This document shows positions 17,740 to 25,781 of a stretch of 64,000 nt of DNA, piece by piece. The notes under the pieces are model-generated. The model made no database searches. It was not told the DNA's origin and saw only the letters and a program-made list of their open reading frames with translations. Made by a program: the position numbers and the translations under genes. Positions within the stretch are counted from its first letter, which is position 1, and each line of letters begins with the position of its first letter. This DNA comes from Enterococcus sp. DIV2402 (GTDB taxonomy: Bacteria > Bacillota > Bacilli > Lactobacillales > Enterococcaceae): the NCBI RefSeq assembly GCF_017426705.2, contig NZ_CP147251.1, forward strand, positions 62,001 through 126,000. Reading direction: 5' to 3'.

Positions 17740-17770
17740 TCACACTTTTTTCACATCTCTTCTTTATAGT
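17740..17770 (+). promoter_or_regulatory. Promoter of small RNA copy 2 with TCACA direct repeat
   Basis: TATAGT at 17765-17770; TCACA at 17740-17744 and 17751-17755, again an 11-nt period with 9 nt to the -10. The surrounding bases differ from copy 1, so the preserved repeat and spacing look selected. Confidence 0.65.
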
Positions 17771-17776
17771 ATAAGC

Positions 17777-17852
17777 ATACCAACAAACAACCCTAAAACA
17801 CTTTTTCATTTTTACTCCTTGCCCGTCAGCCCCCACTGACGGGCACTTTTTT
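17777..17852 (+). ncRNA. Small RNA copy 2 of a tandem pair (about 76 nt)
   Basis: Paralogue of the RNA at 17612. ATACCAACAAACAACCCTAA is shared exactly between the two. The CACTTTTTCATTTTT and ACTCCTTGCC segments are also shared, but one base shorter between the start-codon and ribosome-site complements. The terminator stem GCCCGTCAG (17821-17829) / CTGACGGGC (17836-17844) differs from copy 1 at two pairs, each changed on both sides (T-A to C-G and C-G to T-A), so the structure is conserved by covariation. Confidence 0.72.
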
Positions 17853-17861
17853 ATTTTAAGC

Positions 17862-17904
17862 AAAAGAGCGTTCACTTTTAAAAATCAGTGAACGCTCTTT
17901 TTTT
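17862..17904. terminator. Bidirectional terminator
   Basis: A 15-bp stem (AAAAGAGCGTTCACT at 17862-17876 with its complement at 17887-17901) is followed by T on the plus strand, with T-rich sequence on the minus strand. It separates the small RNAs from the convergent PAS/chemoreceptor-like gene. Confidence 0.85.
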
Positions 17905-17917
17905 GTGGAATTAATCG

Positions 17918-18825
17918 CTAATTAACATCTTGTAAAGCGATGGCTTCATTATTTAGACTATTGGCTGTTTCAAGCAATTTTTTATATGATTCTAGAAGAC
18001 TTTCTAAGTTCTCTTTAGAATCATTAATTTTATTATTGGTTGACGTAGAACTTTCCAAAACTTTACTGGATTGTTCATTAATTGATTCGATATTGTTGTG
18101 GATGTCTTGCGTAAGTTGCTTGGTTTGATTGGCTAACTTTTGCATCTCACTCGCTACAATACTAAAACCTGATGCTTTGCTGCCGACACGCGCTGCCTCT
18201 AAAGAAGCGTTGAATGACAGCAGTTTAGTTTGTTGCGCCACAGAATTAATCGCTGTTAAAATAGCGGATATTTTTTTATATCTTCTTCCAAAATCTTGGT
18301 AGCTAGTTGATTATTGGTTGATAAGGAATCCACCTCTTTTAAATTATCGGTTAAAATACTAATCTTTTCATTACCATCTATAGAAATTTCGGTTAATGCT
18401 TCTGAACTATCTTGCACTTTTTTGATGGTCGTTGTTAACAGACTTTCTCTTTTGGTAATATCAAAGGCAATTTTGATCACATTAATTACTTTTTTACGGT
18501 CATCCAATACTGGAAAATAAACACTTTCTAAAATAATTAACTCACCGTTTTTCTTTTTACGAAAAATCTTATCTTGAAAACTTTTTTTAGCTATTAATAA
18601 TGAATTCCAAAAATTTTGGTAATCATTACTAGCAACATACTCATCAAAACAGAAATTTTGATGGCGAACATTGATTAATTCCTCTGGTGTATATCCTAGG
18701 GCACCTGCCATTTTTTCATTTGAAAAAACGACTTCTTTATCTATATTAAAAATGATAACTGCTAATTCTTTGAACATTGCATTAAAAAATAGCTCTTTTT
18801 GTTGGGAGTCTAAATTAAAATTCAT
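17918..18825 (-). pseudogene. PAS-domain / methyl-accepting-chemotaxis-like sensor, frameshifted
   Basis: Two frames make one protein of about 302 aa if one A is added to the seven-A run (T7 at 18271-18277 on the plus strand). N-terminal part (18256-18825): a PAS domain with VVFSNEKMAGALGYTPEELINV and FDITKRE, then helices. C-terminal part (17918-18241): the chemoreceptor hairpin tip LLSFNASLEAARVGSKASGFSIVASEMQKLANQTKQ. There is no membrane segment, so it would be a soluble sensor. The ATG at 18825 is chosen for its AGAGAGG site. The break could be real decay, slippage-based phase variation or a sequencing error. Confidence 0.75.
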
Positions 18826-19047
18826 CACAAACACGCCTCTCTTTATTAATTATTCTCTATCTTTATCGGTTATAACCTCATTTAATTTAACCGTATACAC
18901 ATCTAAAATTAATCATTTTCTAATAAACGTTCTATAAATAATTCTTCGCTTCATCTAATTTTTGCATACGAAAAGATAGTACATTAGATTTTATTTGTTA
19001 AATCTTGCGCACTATCCAAAATTTATTTTTAATATTTTTCTTATGAA

Positions 19048-19305
19048 TTAATTTCTTAGCCTCGTGAACGTTTTTTTCTTTTTAGAAACTTTGACAAACA
19101 TTTGCTCTAACGGTATTTCTAAAATACATGCAATCAACGGGATTTCTTCTGGCTTAAAGCTAACCAAGCCTTTTTCGCGCCGGTAGTATTTTGTTTTATC
19201 TAATATTTCGATTAAATTAACCATTTTTTGCAATGAATACCCTTTTTCAATGCGAGTTTTCCTAATTAACTCTAGATTAACAACATAACCCTTCTCATCC
19301 TCCAT
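19048..19305 (-). CDS. Small XRE-type helix-turn-helix protein
   Basis: 85 aa from the ATG at 19303-19305, which has AGAGAGGTG upstream; the frame extends further but without support. Residues about 10-65 look like a divergent HTH_3 fold (LELIRKTRIEKGYSLQKMVNLIEILDKTKYYRREKGLVSFKPEEIPLIACILEIPLEQMF), with a lysine-rich tail. It is divergent from the XRE gene at 19454. The region 18826-19047 between it and the PAS gene shows no other feature. Function unknown; a DNA-binding regulator is probable. Confidence 0.65.
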   Translation of the reverse strand: MEDEKGYVVNLELIRKTRIEKGYSLQKMVNLIEILDKTKYYRREKGLVSFKPEEIPLIACILEIPLEQMFVKVSKKKKTFTRLRN

Positions 19306-19453
19306 TTTTCTAACACCTCTCTTTTTTACTATATATTTCGCATTTAGAAACGTCAATAGAGTTAGTTTCTTTTTAATAAATATTCCGTAGCTTTTTTCGC
19401 AACGGTGCTAAAATGAAGCCATAATTAAGCCGAGAAAGGAGCGTATGTTTACC

Positions 19454-19819
19454 ATGACAAATGAGCTTTCGAAACGCATCATTGATTTAAGAGAAAGTAA
19501 AAATTGGACACAAACACAGCTCGCTGAAAAAATGGGTTTAAGCAAGTCTACAATGAGTAAAATTGAATCTGGTTATCGAAAAATTACCACAGATGAACTA
19601 AAACTATTAGCAGAAATTTTCGGTGTTTCAACAGACTATTTATTAGGTATCACCCCACCTGTATCTTCTGCACAATTAGCACCATTTGATATTCATGATT
19701 TATTAGATTCAAACGTACAAATTCTCTACAACGATCAAGGTTTTCTTTCTAAAACGGATAGATCGTACATTAATGACTTACTAGCAGTCTACTTTTCGCA
19801 TAAAGAAGACGATAAATAA
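19454..19819 (+). CDS. XRE-family transcription regulator (121 aa, paralogue of the one at 34127)
   Basis: 121 aa from the ATG at 19454; an in-frame ATG at 19445 also exists (AAAGGAG is 3 nt from the first and 12 nt from the second). Alignment with the 34127 paralogue, which starts at the same point (V/MTNxx), favours 19454. The HTH_3 domain covers residues ~6-60 (DLRESKNWTQTQLAEKMGLSKSTMSKIESGYRKITTDELKLLAEIFGVSTDYLLG). The C-terminal ~60 residues share LLDSN-QILY with the paralogue. Ligand and targets are unknown. Confidence 0.85.
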   Translation: MTNELSKRIIDLRESKNWTQTQLAEKMGLSKSTMSKIESGYRKITTDELKLLAEIFGVSTDYLLGITPPVSSAQLAPFDIHDLLDSNVQILYNDQGFLSKTDRSYINDLLAVYFSHKEDDK

Positions 19820-19827
19820 CTAAAAAT

Positions 19828-19875
19828 AACGGATGGAAACGCATCATTGATGATTGCTTTCCATCCGTTGTTTTT
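19828..19875 (+). terminator. Terminator after the XRE gene
   Basis: A 12-bp stem AACGGATGGAAA / TTTCCATCCGTT (19828-19839 with 19858-19869), then GTTTTT. Confidence 0.9.
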
Positions 19876-19901
19876 ATGGAAAAAACCTAGATGGCTTTTA
19901 T

Positions 19902-19930
19902 TTGACACAAAAAAATTACAAGTCTACAAT
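19902..19930 (+). promoter_or_regulatory. copB promoter
   Basis: TTGACA at 19902-19907, 17-nt spacer, TACAAT at 19925-19930. Around and after it, TTACAA-like units recur (about 19915, 19935, 19945). A CopY cop box TACANNTGTA is not perfectly present; TACAAATGAT is the nearest, so copper control is plausible but not shown. Confidence 0.75.
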
Positions 19931-19978
19931 GAAGTTACAAATGATTACAAAAGTAAACAATATAAAGGAGTGTTTCTA

Positions 19979-22045
19979 ATGCACGATGAAAAGCACCACC
20001 AACACATGGATCATTCACACCATGAAAAAAGTCATATGGAAAATATGGAAAACATGGATCATCAACATATGCATGAGATGGATCATTCTATGCATATGGG
20101 AAATTTTAAACAAAAGTTTTGGCTCTCCTTCATCTTAGCTATTCCGATTATTATTTTATCGCCAATGATGGGTATGGAATTGCCGTTTCAATTTAGCTTT
20201 CCTGGTTCAGAATGGGTCGTCTTAGTTTTAGCAACCATTTTATTTTTCTATGGTGGACAACCATTTTTAAGTGGCGCTAAAATGGAAATCAAACAAAAAA
20301 ATCCTGCCATGATGACACTGATTTCCTTAGGGATTACAGTTTCTTATGTCTATAGTCTCTACTCGTTTATTGCTACGAATTTTTTCCATCAACATGTTAT
20401 GGATTTCTTCTGGGAACTAGCAAGTTTGATTGTCATTATGTTATTAGGTCATTGGATTGAAATGAATGCCGTTTCCAATGCTAGTAATGCCTTACAAAAA
20501 TTAGCCGAGCTTTTACCAGATGAAGTGACCAAACTGCATACAGATGGACAAGAAGAACGGCTTTCGTTACAAGCTATTCACGAAGGCGATACCTTAGTTG
20601 TTCGTGCTGGAGATAAGATGCCTACCGATGGACGTATCTTAAAAGGACAAACTATCGTCGATGAATCCGCCGTAACGGGTGAATCAAAAGGCGTAAAAAA
20701 AACAATCGGTGATCGGGTGATTGGTGGTTCTGTAAACGGTGATGGAACCATTCATATTCAAGTAACGGGAACAGGTGAGAATGGCTATTTAGCCCAAGTC
20801 ATGGAAATGGTTAGAAAAGCCCAATCTGAAAAATCACAGCTAGAAGCGCTATCGGATAAAGTTGCTAAGTGGTTATTTTATATTGCTGTGACAGTTGGCG
20901 TGCTTGCCTTTGTGATTTGGTTGACTCTTACAGATTTACCTATGGCGTTAGAACGCATGGTGACGGTCTTGATTATTGCTTGTCCGCATGCGTTAGGTTT
21001 AGCTATTCCTTTGGTGGTTGCTCGCTCTACTTCGATTGCTGCAAAAAATGGTTTATTGTTAAAAAATCGGAATGCACTTGAAAATGCTCACGATATTGAT
21101 ACGATTTTCTTGGATAAAACAGGAACGTTAACCCAAGGAACATTTTCCGTCACTGGCGTTGAAGTGATCGATAGCAATTATTCTAAAGAAGCGGCTCTGA
21201 AATATATTGGTGCCTTAGAGGCTTCTGCAAATCACCCCATCGCAACTGGAATTATGAACTATTTAAAAACAAAAGAAATTCAACCTTACACTGCACAAGA
21301 CGAACAAAATATTTCCGGTGTGGGATTATCAGGCACCGTCGAAGGCAAAGCAATCAAAATTATTAATCAAAAAGAATTGCAACGAATGGATAAAACAGTG
21401 ACTGCCTCCCTGATTCGACCTTATCAAGAACAAGGAAATACCTTAAGTTTCCTTGTTATAGAAAATGAATTGATTGCTTTTATTGCATTAGGTGATCAAA
21501 TCAAACCTGAGGCAAAACAATTTATCGCTCATCTACAAAGCCGTGGCATCGAACCAGTCATGCTAACAGGCGATAATGAAGAAGCTGCCAAAAATGTGAC
21601 GAATTATTTAGGAATAAAAAATTATTACGCAGGTTTGCTCCCAGATGACAAAGAGCGAATTGTATCAGAATGGGTGAACAAGAGCAACCGCGTAATGATG
21701 GTAGGTGATGGAATTAATGATGCACCTAGTCTCGCACGTGCCACCATTGGCGTAGCGATTGGTGCAGGGACTGATGTCGCAATTGACTCTGCTGATGTCG
21801 TGTTGACCAATAGCAATCCTGAAGATATTTTACATTTCTTAGATTTAGCCAAAGAAACCCGAAAAAAAATGATTCAAAATCTTTGGTGGGGCGCAGGTTA
21901 CAACATCCTTGCGATTCCCTTAGCTGCCGGAGTTTTAGCTCCTATGGGTATTTTATTAAGTCCAGCTCTCGGAGCGATTTTGATGTCAATTAGTACTATT
22001 GTTGTCGCCTTAAATGCCATGACCTTAAAACTAAAAAAAGCTTAG
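19979..22045 (+). CDS. copB: Copper-translocating P-type ATPase, CopB type
   Basis: 688 aa from the ATG at 19979 with AAAGGAG 8 nt upstream; the open frame upstream is non-coding promoter DNA. The His/Met-rich N-terminus (HHQHMDHSHHE..MDHSMHMGNFKQKFWLS) is very like E. hirae CopB. Eight membrane segments are expected, with the ion-binding motif CPH in IIACPHALGLAIP, phosphorylation site DKTGTLT, TGES in the actuator domain and GDGINDAP hinge. It exports Cu+/Ag+. No copY, copZ or copA lies beside it, so it is detached from a cop operon. Its terminator has been split by the element at 22066. Confidence 0.95.
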   Translation: MHDEKHHQHMDHSHHEKSHMENMENMDHQHMHEMDHSMHMGNFKQKFWLSFILAIPIIILSPMMGMELPFQFSFPGSEWVVLVLATILFFYGGQPFLSGAKMEIKQKNPAMMTLISLGITVSYVYSLYSFIATNFFHQHVMDFFWELASLIVIMLLGHWIEMNAVSNASNALQKLAELLPDEVTKLHTDGQEERLSLQAIHEGDTLVVRAGDKMPTDGRILKGQTIVDESAVTGESKGVKKTIGDRVIGGSVNGDGTIHIQVTGTGENGYLAQVMEMVRKAQSEKSQLEALSDKVAKWLFYIAVTVGVLAFVIWLTLTDLPMALERMVTVLIIACPHALGLAIPLVVARSTSIAAKNGLLLKNRNALENAHDIDTIFLDKTGTLTQGTFSVTGVEVIDSNYSKEAALKYIGALEASANHPIATGIMNYLKTKEIQPYTAQDEQNISGVGLSGTVEGKAIKIINQKELQRMDKTVTASLIRPYQEQGNTLSFLVIENELIAFIALGDQIKPEAKQFIAHLQSRGIEPVMLTGDNEEAAKNVTNYLGIKNYYAGLLPDDKERIVSEWVNKSNRVMMVGDGINDAPSLARATIGVAIGAGTDVAIDSADVVLTNSNPEDILHFLDLAKETRKKMIQNLWWGAGYNILAIPLAAGVLAPMGILLSPALGAILMSISTIVVALNAMTLKLKKA

Positions 22046-22065
22046 GAAAATAAATTTCCTAGGCT
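22043..22065 (+). repeat. Left 23-bp direct repeat (duplicated copB terminator hairpin)
   Basis: The 23 bases at 22043-22065, starting at the copB stop codon TAG, are identical and in the same orientation to 26702-26724. The unit is itself a hairpin (CCTAGG-type arms). At the right copy it is followed by a T-run, i.e. the native copB terminator, so the pair is a target-site duplication made by insertion into that hairpin. Confidence 0.85.
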
Positions 22066-22083
22066 CAGACTGTAGACAAATAG
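22061..22083. repeat. Left terminal inverted repeat of the inserted element
   Basis: Its core at 22064-22083, CTCAGACTGTAGACAAATAG, is found in inverted orientation at 26680-26699 with one mismatch (G/A). The outer five bases overlap the arm of the duplicated hairpin. Confidence 0.8.
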
Positions 22084-22125
22084 AATGTATAATCCTAAAA
22101 CATAGCGATTATACATTCTATTTTT
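22082..22125. terminator. Hairpin terminator inside the left element end
   Basis: A 13-bp stem AGAATGTATAATC (22082-22094) / GATTATACATTCT (22107-22119) followed by ATTTTTG. It is placed to stop both copB read-through and, if active, transcription leaving the element. Confidence 0.75.
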
Positions 22126-22129
22126 GTTT

Positions 22130-22535
22130 TTACTCAAAAAAAAGGCTTTCTGCCTTTTTTAACCAAGTGGCTAATTTTTTTAATTCATGGCAACAAACGT
22201 AAGCATTGTGTGTACGGCAACTTTTTCTAAGGAGCGATAGTTCGTCTACCGTAACCCATGCTTTTCTTTCGCATCTGCAAAGACACGTTCAATTGTTTCT
22301 TTCCATCATTTATAAATCCGACGATTCAATTCTGTGTGACACAATTCTTCTACTTGTTTAAGATACTCTTGCCAAATATGCCGAGTGACCATTTTTTAAC
22401 ATGGTTTACTCATAGTACATTGAGAATGTAAGAGACAGTTCTGGCATATGTCAATGTTTTTATTTTGAGAGGAACAATCAAAATAAGAAAACTAGTCTGA
22501 TGTAGGAACGAAACCATAAGAGTTTAATTGATAGA
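22130..22535 (-). pseudogene. IS1182-family transposase, C-terminal remnant
   Basis: Conceptual translation on the minus strand gives YGFVPTSD, then a Cys-rich segment ICQNCLLHSQCTMSKPC, then TRHIWQEYLKQVEELCHTELNRRIYK, WKETIERVFADAKEKHGLR, TNYRSLEKVAVHTMLTFVAMN and, after a one-base frameshift, LKKLATWLKK. This is the zinc-finger and C-terminal core of IS1182-type DDE transposases. In-frame stops (after SD, PC, YK and LR) and the frameshift make it inactive. The N-terminal half is missing. Confidence 0.8.
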
Positions 22536-22614
22536 TAAACAAAAAAAGAAAAAGTTGTGTTCTGATGCTAGGTTAACTTCACCGCCGTTGAATTTATTTA
22601 CGTTTACAAAATTT

Positions 22615-23094
22615 TTAGTTATTTGTTTTATGAATCCAAAATTGATACCATTTTCTAATTTCTTTGTTTTTTTTGTCATTATTATTTTCATGAATAGAAT
22701 AATACTCTTTCATTGGTTCATTTAATGCTATTTGAGATTGCAGCTCTTTTATTACTATCTTATCTTCAGCACTTAATTGTTGTTGTTGATCTAGTAATTT
22801 TTGTTGTGTCTCTAATGCATTTTGAAGTATCCTAATTTGTTGATCTTTAATTTCTAGTTGCTCAATTAAACTTTTTTCATAATCATTTTTCTTTTCAGTA
22901 TCATTATCAGATTTTTGTGTTGAACTCATATTTTTTGATATCTCATCTGTAATTTTTTTGATTCCTTCTTCAGTTATATAAACGACATTATTTCTTTTAG
23001 TGTATAAGTTATGAGGTAATTTTTTTACTCTATAAATTATTTTTCTTTTATTTACACCCAGTTCATCAGCTAATTGCTTAATTGTCATTTCCAT
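22615..23094 (-). CDS. DUF536 plasmid replication-associated protein
   Basis: 159 aa. The N-terminal HTH MTIKQLADELGVNKRKIIYRVKKLP (about 3-30) is followed by VYITEEGIKKI and a Gln/Glu-rich coiled coil (about 75-125). This is the layout of the DUF536 proteins commonly encoded beside rep genes on Lactobacillales plasmids, where they are thought to act in copy control or partition. There is no rep gene here, so it looks like a plasmid-derived fragment in the inserted element. AAAGGAGGAA precedes the ATG. Confidence 0.75.
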   Translation of the reverse strand: MEMTIKQLADELGVNKRKIIYRVKKLPHNLYTKRNNVVYITEEGIKKITDEISKNMSSTQKSDNDTEKKNDYEKSLIEQLEIKDQQIRILQNALETQQKLLDQQQQLSAEDKIVIKELQSQIALNEPMKEYYSIHENNNDKKNKEIRKWYQFWIHKTNN

Positions 23095-23334
23095 TTGATA
23101 AAGTTCCTCCTTTAATATGAAAAATTTGTATAATTTAACTATACCAAAGATATTTTTATTGTATATCGTTGTACTACCAAAATATACATTTGTATATGGA
23201 AATATATATATTTGAAATAATATTAGTATTTAAAAACTCATTTGTATCATCTAAATGCTACAAACTGTGTCTTTACTTTATTACTAAACTAGTCAAATAA
23301 TAAGCTTGTAAAAAATAATAAGGAGTGAATTTTA

Positions 23335-23826
23335 ATGAAAAAAATCTGTTTGTTACTGTTTACAAGTTTATTGGTTGGTATTGGTCTAAGTGTTGGAGAA
23401 AAAGCTGTAGTTGCATCGGAATTATATCCTGTTCATCCTATAAAAGATGAACAACTTGTTACTGTAGATGAGTTGAGTGAAAATGCTAAACAACAAATTT
23501 CTGATCTCGGCTATGATTTAGCTAATCCTAATTTAAAAATTTACGATTTAACAGATAAGCAAAATCTGGCAAAACAAAATCTTCTTAATTCAATTGAGAT
23601 TGGACCACAAGCAATGTTTGTTGACGTTGTTTCTGCATTTTATCAATATCGTTACTATCCATCTCTACAGCATATTAGATATGCAAACTATAGATACAAA
23701 ACATTAAATGTCAGAAATGGCTATGAAGAGAGTGGTAGATATGGAATACAAATTAGTATAACTAGAGATGCCAGTGGCCAAAGAATCCAACTTATGGATC
23801 ACATTATAGAATATCGAGTTTGGTGA
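23335..23826 (+). CDS. Secreted protein of unknown function
   Basis: 163 aa with a typical signal peptide (MKKICLLLFTSLLVGIGLSVGEKAVVA, cleavage likely after VVA or VASE near 28-30). The mature part begins SELYPVHPIKDEQLVTVDELSENAKQQISDLGY and ends in a Tyr/Arg-rich segment (FYQYRYYPSLQHIRYANYRYKTL). I do not recognise the family. AAGGAG lies 9 nt before the ATG. It is monocistronic and ended by a strong terminator. It is cargo of the inserted element and lies between DUF536 and the membrane-anchored XRE genes. Confidence 0.8.
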   Translation: MKKICLLLFTSLLVGIGLSVGEKAVVASELYPVHPIKDEQLVTVDELSENAKQQISDLGYDLANPNLKIYDLTDKQNLAKQNLLNSIEIGPQAMFVDVVSAFYQYRYYPSLQHIRYANYRYKTLNVRNGYEESGRYGIQISITRDASGQRIQLMDHIIEYRVW

Positions 23827-23832
23827 CATGAA

Positions 23833-23875
23833 CTAAGGCATGAATTATCTTAAAATAATTCATGCCTTAGTTTTT
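23833..23875. terminator. Strong terminator shared by convergent genes
   Basis: A 16-bp stem CTAAGGCATGAATTAT (23833-23848) with its complement at 23855-23870, then TTTTT. On the minus strand it serves the XRE gene at 23874. Confidence 0.92.
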
Positions 23876-24623
23876 AATTTATTTTTTTCCATTCAGAATC
23901 TATTTTATTTAAAAATTGTAAAAGATATGGCCGTTCAATATCCAATTCTTTATCAAAAATTTTTTGAAACTCATATGAAATAGTTGGTATTTCCAAAGGT
24001 TGTAACGTTTCTTTGTAAGTGAATGAAGAGTCCATATATAATTGCTGACCTGATAGATTCCTTGATAACCAGGAAACTAAAAACTTTTCTTTTGTTCCAC
24101 TATAGATAATTGATACACCATTTATAAATGATTCGTCCCCATGTGTAGAGTTTGCATCTGCAATAAGATCCAATTGACTGGGTATTTCCCATATTTTATA
24201 TGTTTTTATTTTATTAACACTGTACCCAATTGAATCTTCTTTTTTATAAAAACCGTATTCAGTCTCTTTCCATTCCTCCCTATCCAAATTTCTGTATAAA
24301 TTATCTGTTTTAACTTTCCATATTAAAGAATATATCGTTAACAATAAGAATAAAAATATTACAATCCAAATTATTTTTTTTAGAATTCTTCCTTTTCTAG
24401 TATCTTTTGATATTTTATTCACGATTACCTCATCTCCTAACAATAAGTAGTCTAAACTAACTTTAAATTCTTCTGATAACTTCACAACCATATCAAGGTC
24501 TGGATATGTACGGCCAGTTTCCCAACTAGACACTGTTGTACGAGATACATTTAATTTTTCTGCTAGTATTTCTTGTGTCATATTTAATTCTTTTCTCTTA
24601 GATTTAATCATATCCTTAATCAT
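23874..24623 (-). CDS. Membrane-anchored XRE regulator with extracytoplasmic domain (copy A)
   Basis: 249 aa. HTH_3 at residues ~4-60 (MIKSKRKELNMTQEILAEKLNVSRTTVSSWETGRTYPDLDMVVKLSEEFKVSLDYLLLGDE), a basic linker, one membrane segment (about 84-105), then ~145 residues predicted outside the cell (TEYGFYKKEDSIGYSVNKIKTYKIWEIPSQLDLI...). One-component transmembrane regulators of this form sense an external signal and act directly on DNA. It is a paralogue of the gene at 24867. Its position next to secreted-protein genes suggests a sensor for one of them, which is inference. Confidence 0.8.
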   Translation of the reverse strand: MIKDMIKSKRKELNMTQEILAEKLNVSRTTVSSWETGRTYPDLDMVVKLSEEFKVSLDYLLLGDEVIVNKISKDTRKGRILKKIIWIVIFLFLLLTIYSLIWKVKTDNLYRNLDREEWKETEYGFYKKEDSIGYSVNKIKTYKIWEIPSQLDLIADANSTHGDESFINGVSIIYSGTKEKFLVSWLSRNLSGQQLYMDSSFTYKETLQPLEIPTISYEFQKIFDKELDIERPYLLQFLNKIDSEWKKIN

Positions 24624-24817
24624 AATATCCTCCTCAACGTTACTTTAGCTCATCTAAAATATATAAAAAAGTTATGTTTTGTCACAAAAATATATGTGGC
24701 AAATTGTATCGTTAATTTTTAACTATTTTGCCATACAAAAAACATGCTTTAGTATACCGAAATGTGTACTGTTTAAAATAATTTGTTTGTATATTCAATT
24801 ATAGCATTGGTTTTCAT

Positions 24818-24850
24818 AAAAAAAGAGCAGCATATATGCTACTCTTTTCA
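24818..24850 (-). terminator. Terminator of the second XRE gene
   Basis: The stem AAAAGAGCAGCATATATGCTACTCTTTT, with the A-run at its left giving a U-run on the minus strand, closes the gene at 24867. The stretch 24624-24817 holds the AT-rich promoter region of copy A and no gene. Confidence 0.75.
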
Positions 24851-24866
24851 ACTTAATTATCGAATT

Positions 24867-25496
24867 TTATCTATTGTCAATTCTAACAACATTGTACCTA
24901 TTACCGAATGAATTAACAAATTCTATACCGTGCATTTCTCCAAACAATTGTGAATCGTCTAATGGTATCACAATTATATTGTCTTTATTTTTTGAAAAAC
25001 TGATTGTTGTTCCTAGTTGTAGTTCCATATTCCATGGATTCGCTAAAGAACCAGATAGCATATACCCTGTATATTCTCTATAAAATGGTAAATCTGTTTC
25101 TATTACTAAATTGTTTTCAGTGACTTCTACAGATTTAATTTGGCTCATAGAAAAAACATTAGCATGTATAAATGCGGGTATGCCAAAGCATAAACATAAT
25201 AATACTAATACTGTACCTAAAAAATAAAAGACTCGTAATTGTGTTGTTTGTTTTTTTCTATTTTTTGTATCATTAGTAATTTTTTCCACCACAACTTTAT
25301 CTCCTTTCAACAATTCATCGAGGGATATATTGAATAATTCTGAAATATTGATGATTAACTGAATATCCGGATAATTTCTTCCATTTTCCCAATTTGTAAT
25401 AGCAGATCTAGAAATATTCAATTTTTCTGCTAGTTCTTTTTGAGTCCATTTGTGTTTGCTTCTTAATTTTTTTATTTTTTCGCCAATAGTTTTCAT
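24867..25496 (-). CDS. Membrane-anchored XRE regulator with extracytoplasmic domain (copy B)
   Basis: 209 aa, paralogous to the 23874 gene in its first half. HTH_3 about 5-62 (KIKKLRSKHKWTQKELAEKLNISRSAITNWENGRNYPDIQLIINISELFNISLDELLKGDK), the shared linker VVEKITNDTKNRK, one membrane segment (about 86-110), then ~100 extracytoplasmic residues unlike copy A (VTENNLVIETDLPFYREYTGYMLSGSL...). The diverged outer domains suggest different ligands. It is divergently transcribed from the broken secreted-protein gene at 25782. Confidence 0.8.
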   Translation of the reverse strand: MKTIGEKIKKLRSKHKWTQKELAEKLNISRSAITNWENGRNYPDIQLIINISELFNISLDELLKGDKVVVEKITNDTKNRKKQTTQLRVFYFLGTVLVLLCLCFGIPAFIHANVFSMSQIKSVEVTENNLVIETDLPFYREYTGYMLSGSLANPWNMELQLGTTISFSKNKDNIIVIPLDDSQLFGEMHGIEFVNSFGNRYNVVRIDNR

Positions 25497-25781
25497 AAAC
25501 CATCCCCCTCGTAACTATTAATATCATTTTTTCATTTTATATCCTAGACAGATTATCGCCCATTTTTGTTTATAAGAGTTTTATGTTTGTCAGCTTAACA
25601 CTCACAATAGCATTTTTTTATATTTTAATTCAAAAACTAGCTCTATTATAAATGACACAAATACTGTCATGTTGATATATCAAGGTTTTAGTCTTATTAT
25701 CAAAAATTTTAATTTAAAACATTGATAACTTATGATATTTTTTATTTGTAAACATTTATTAAAATTCAAGGAGGAATTATA

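Noticed and set aside
19915..19960. CopY cop boxes (TACANNTGTA) before copB
   Set aside because: Only TACAAATGAT and TTACAA half-sites are seen. No full palindrome, and no copY gene nearby.
23335..23826. Secreted 163-aa protein as a bacteriocin
   Set aside because: No double-Gly leader, no export or immunity genes and no recognisable bacteriocin motif; left as unknown.
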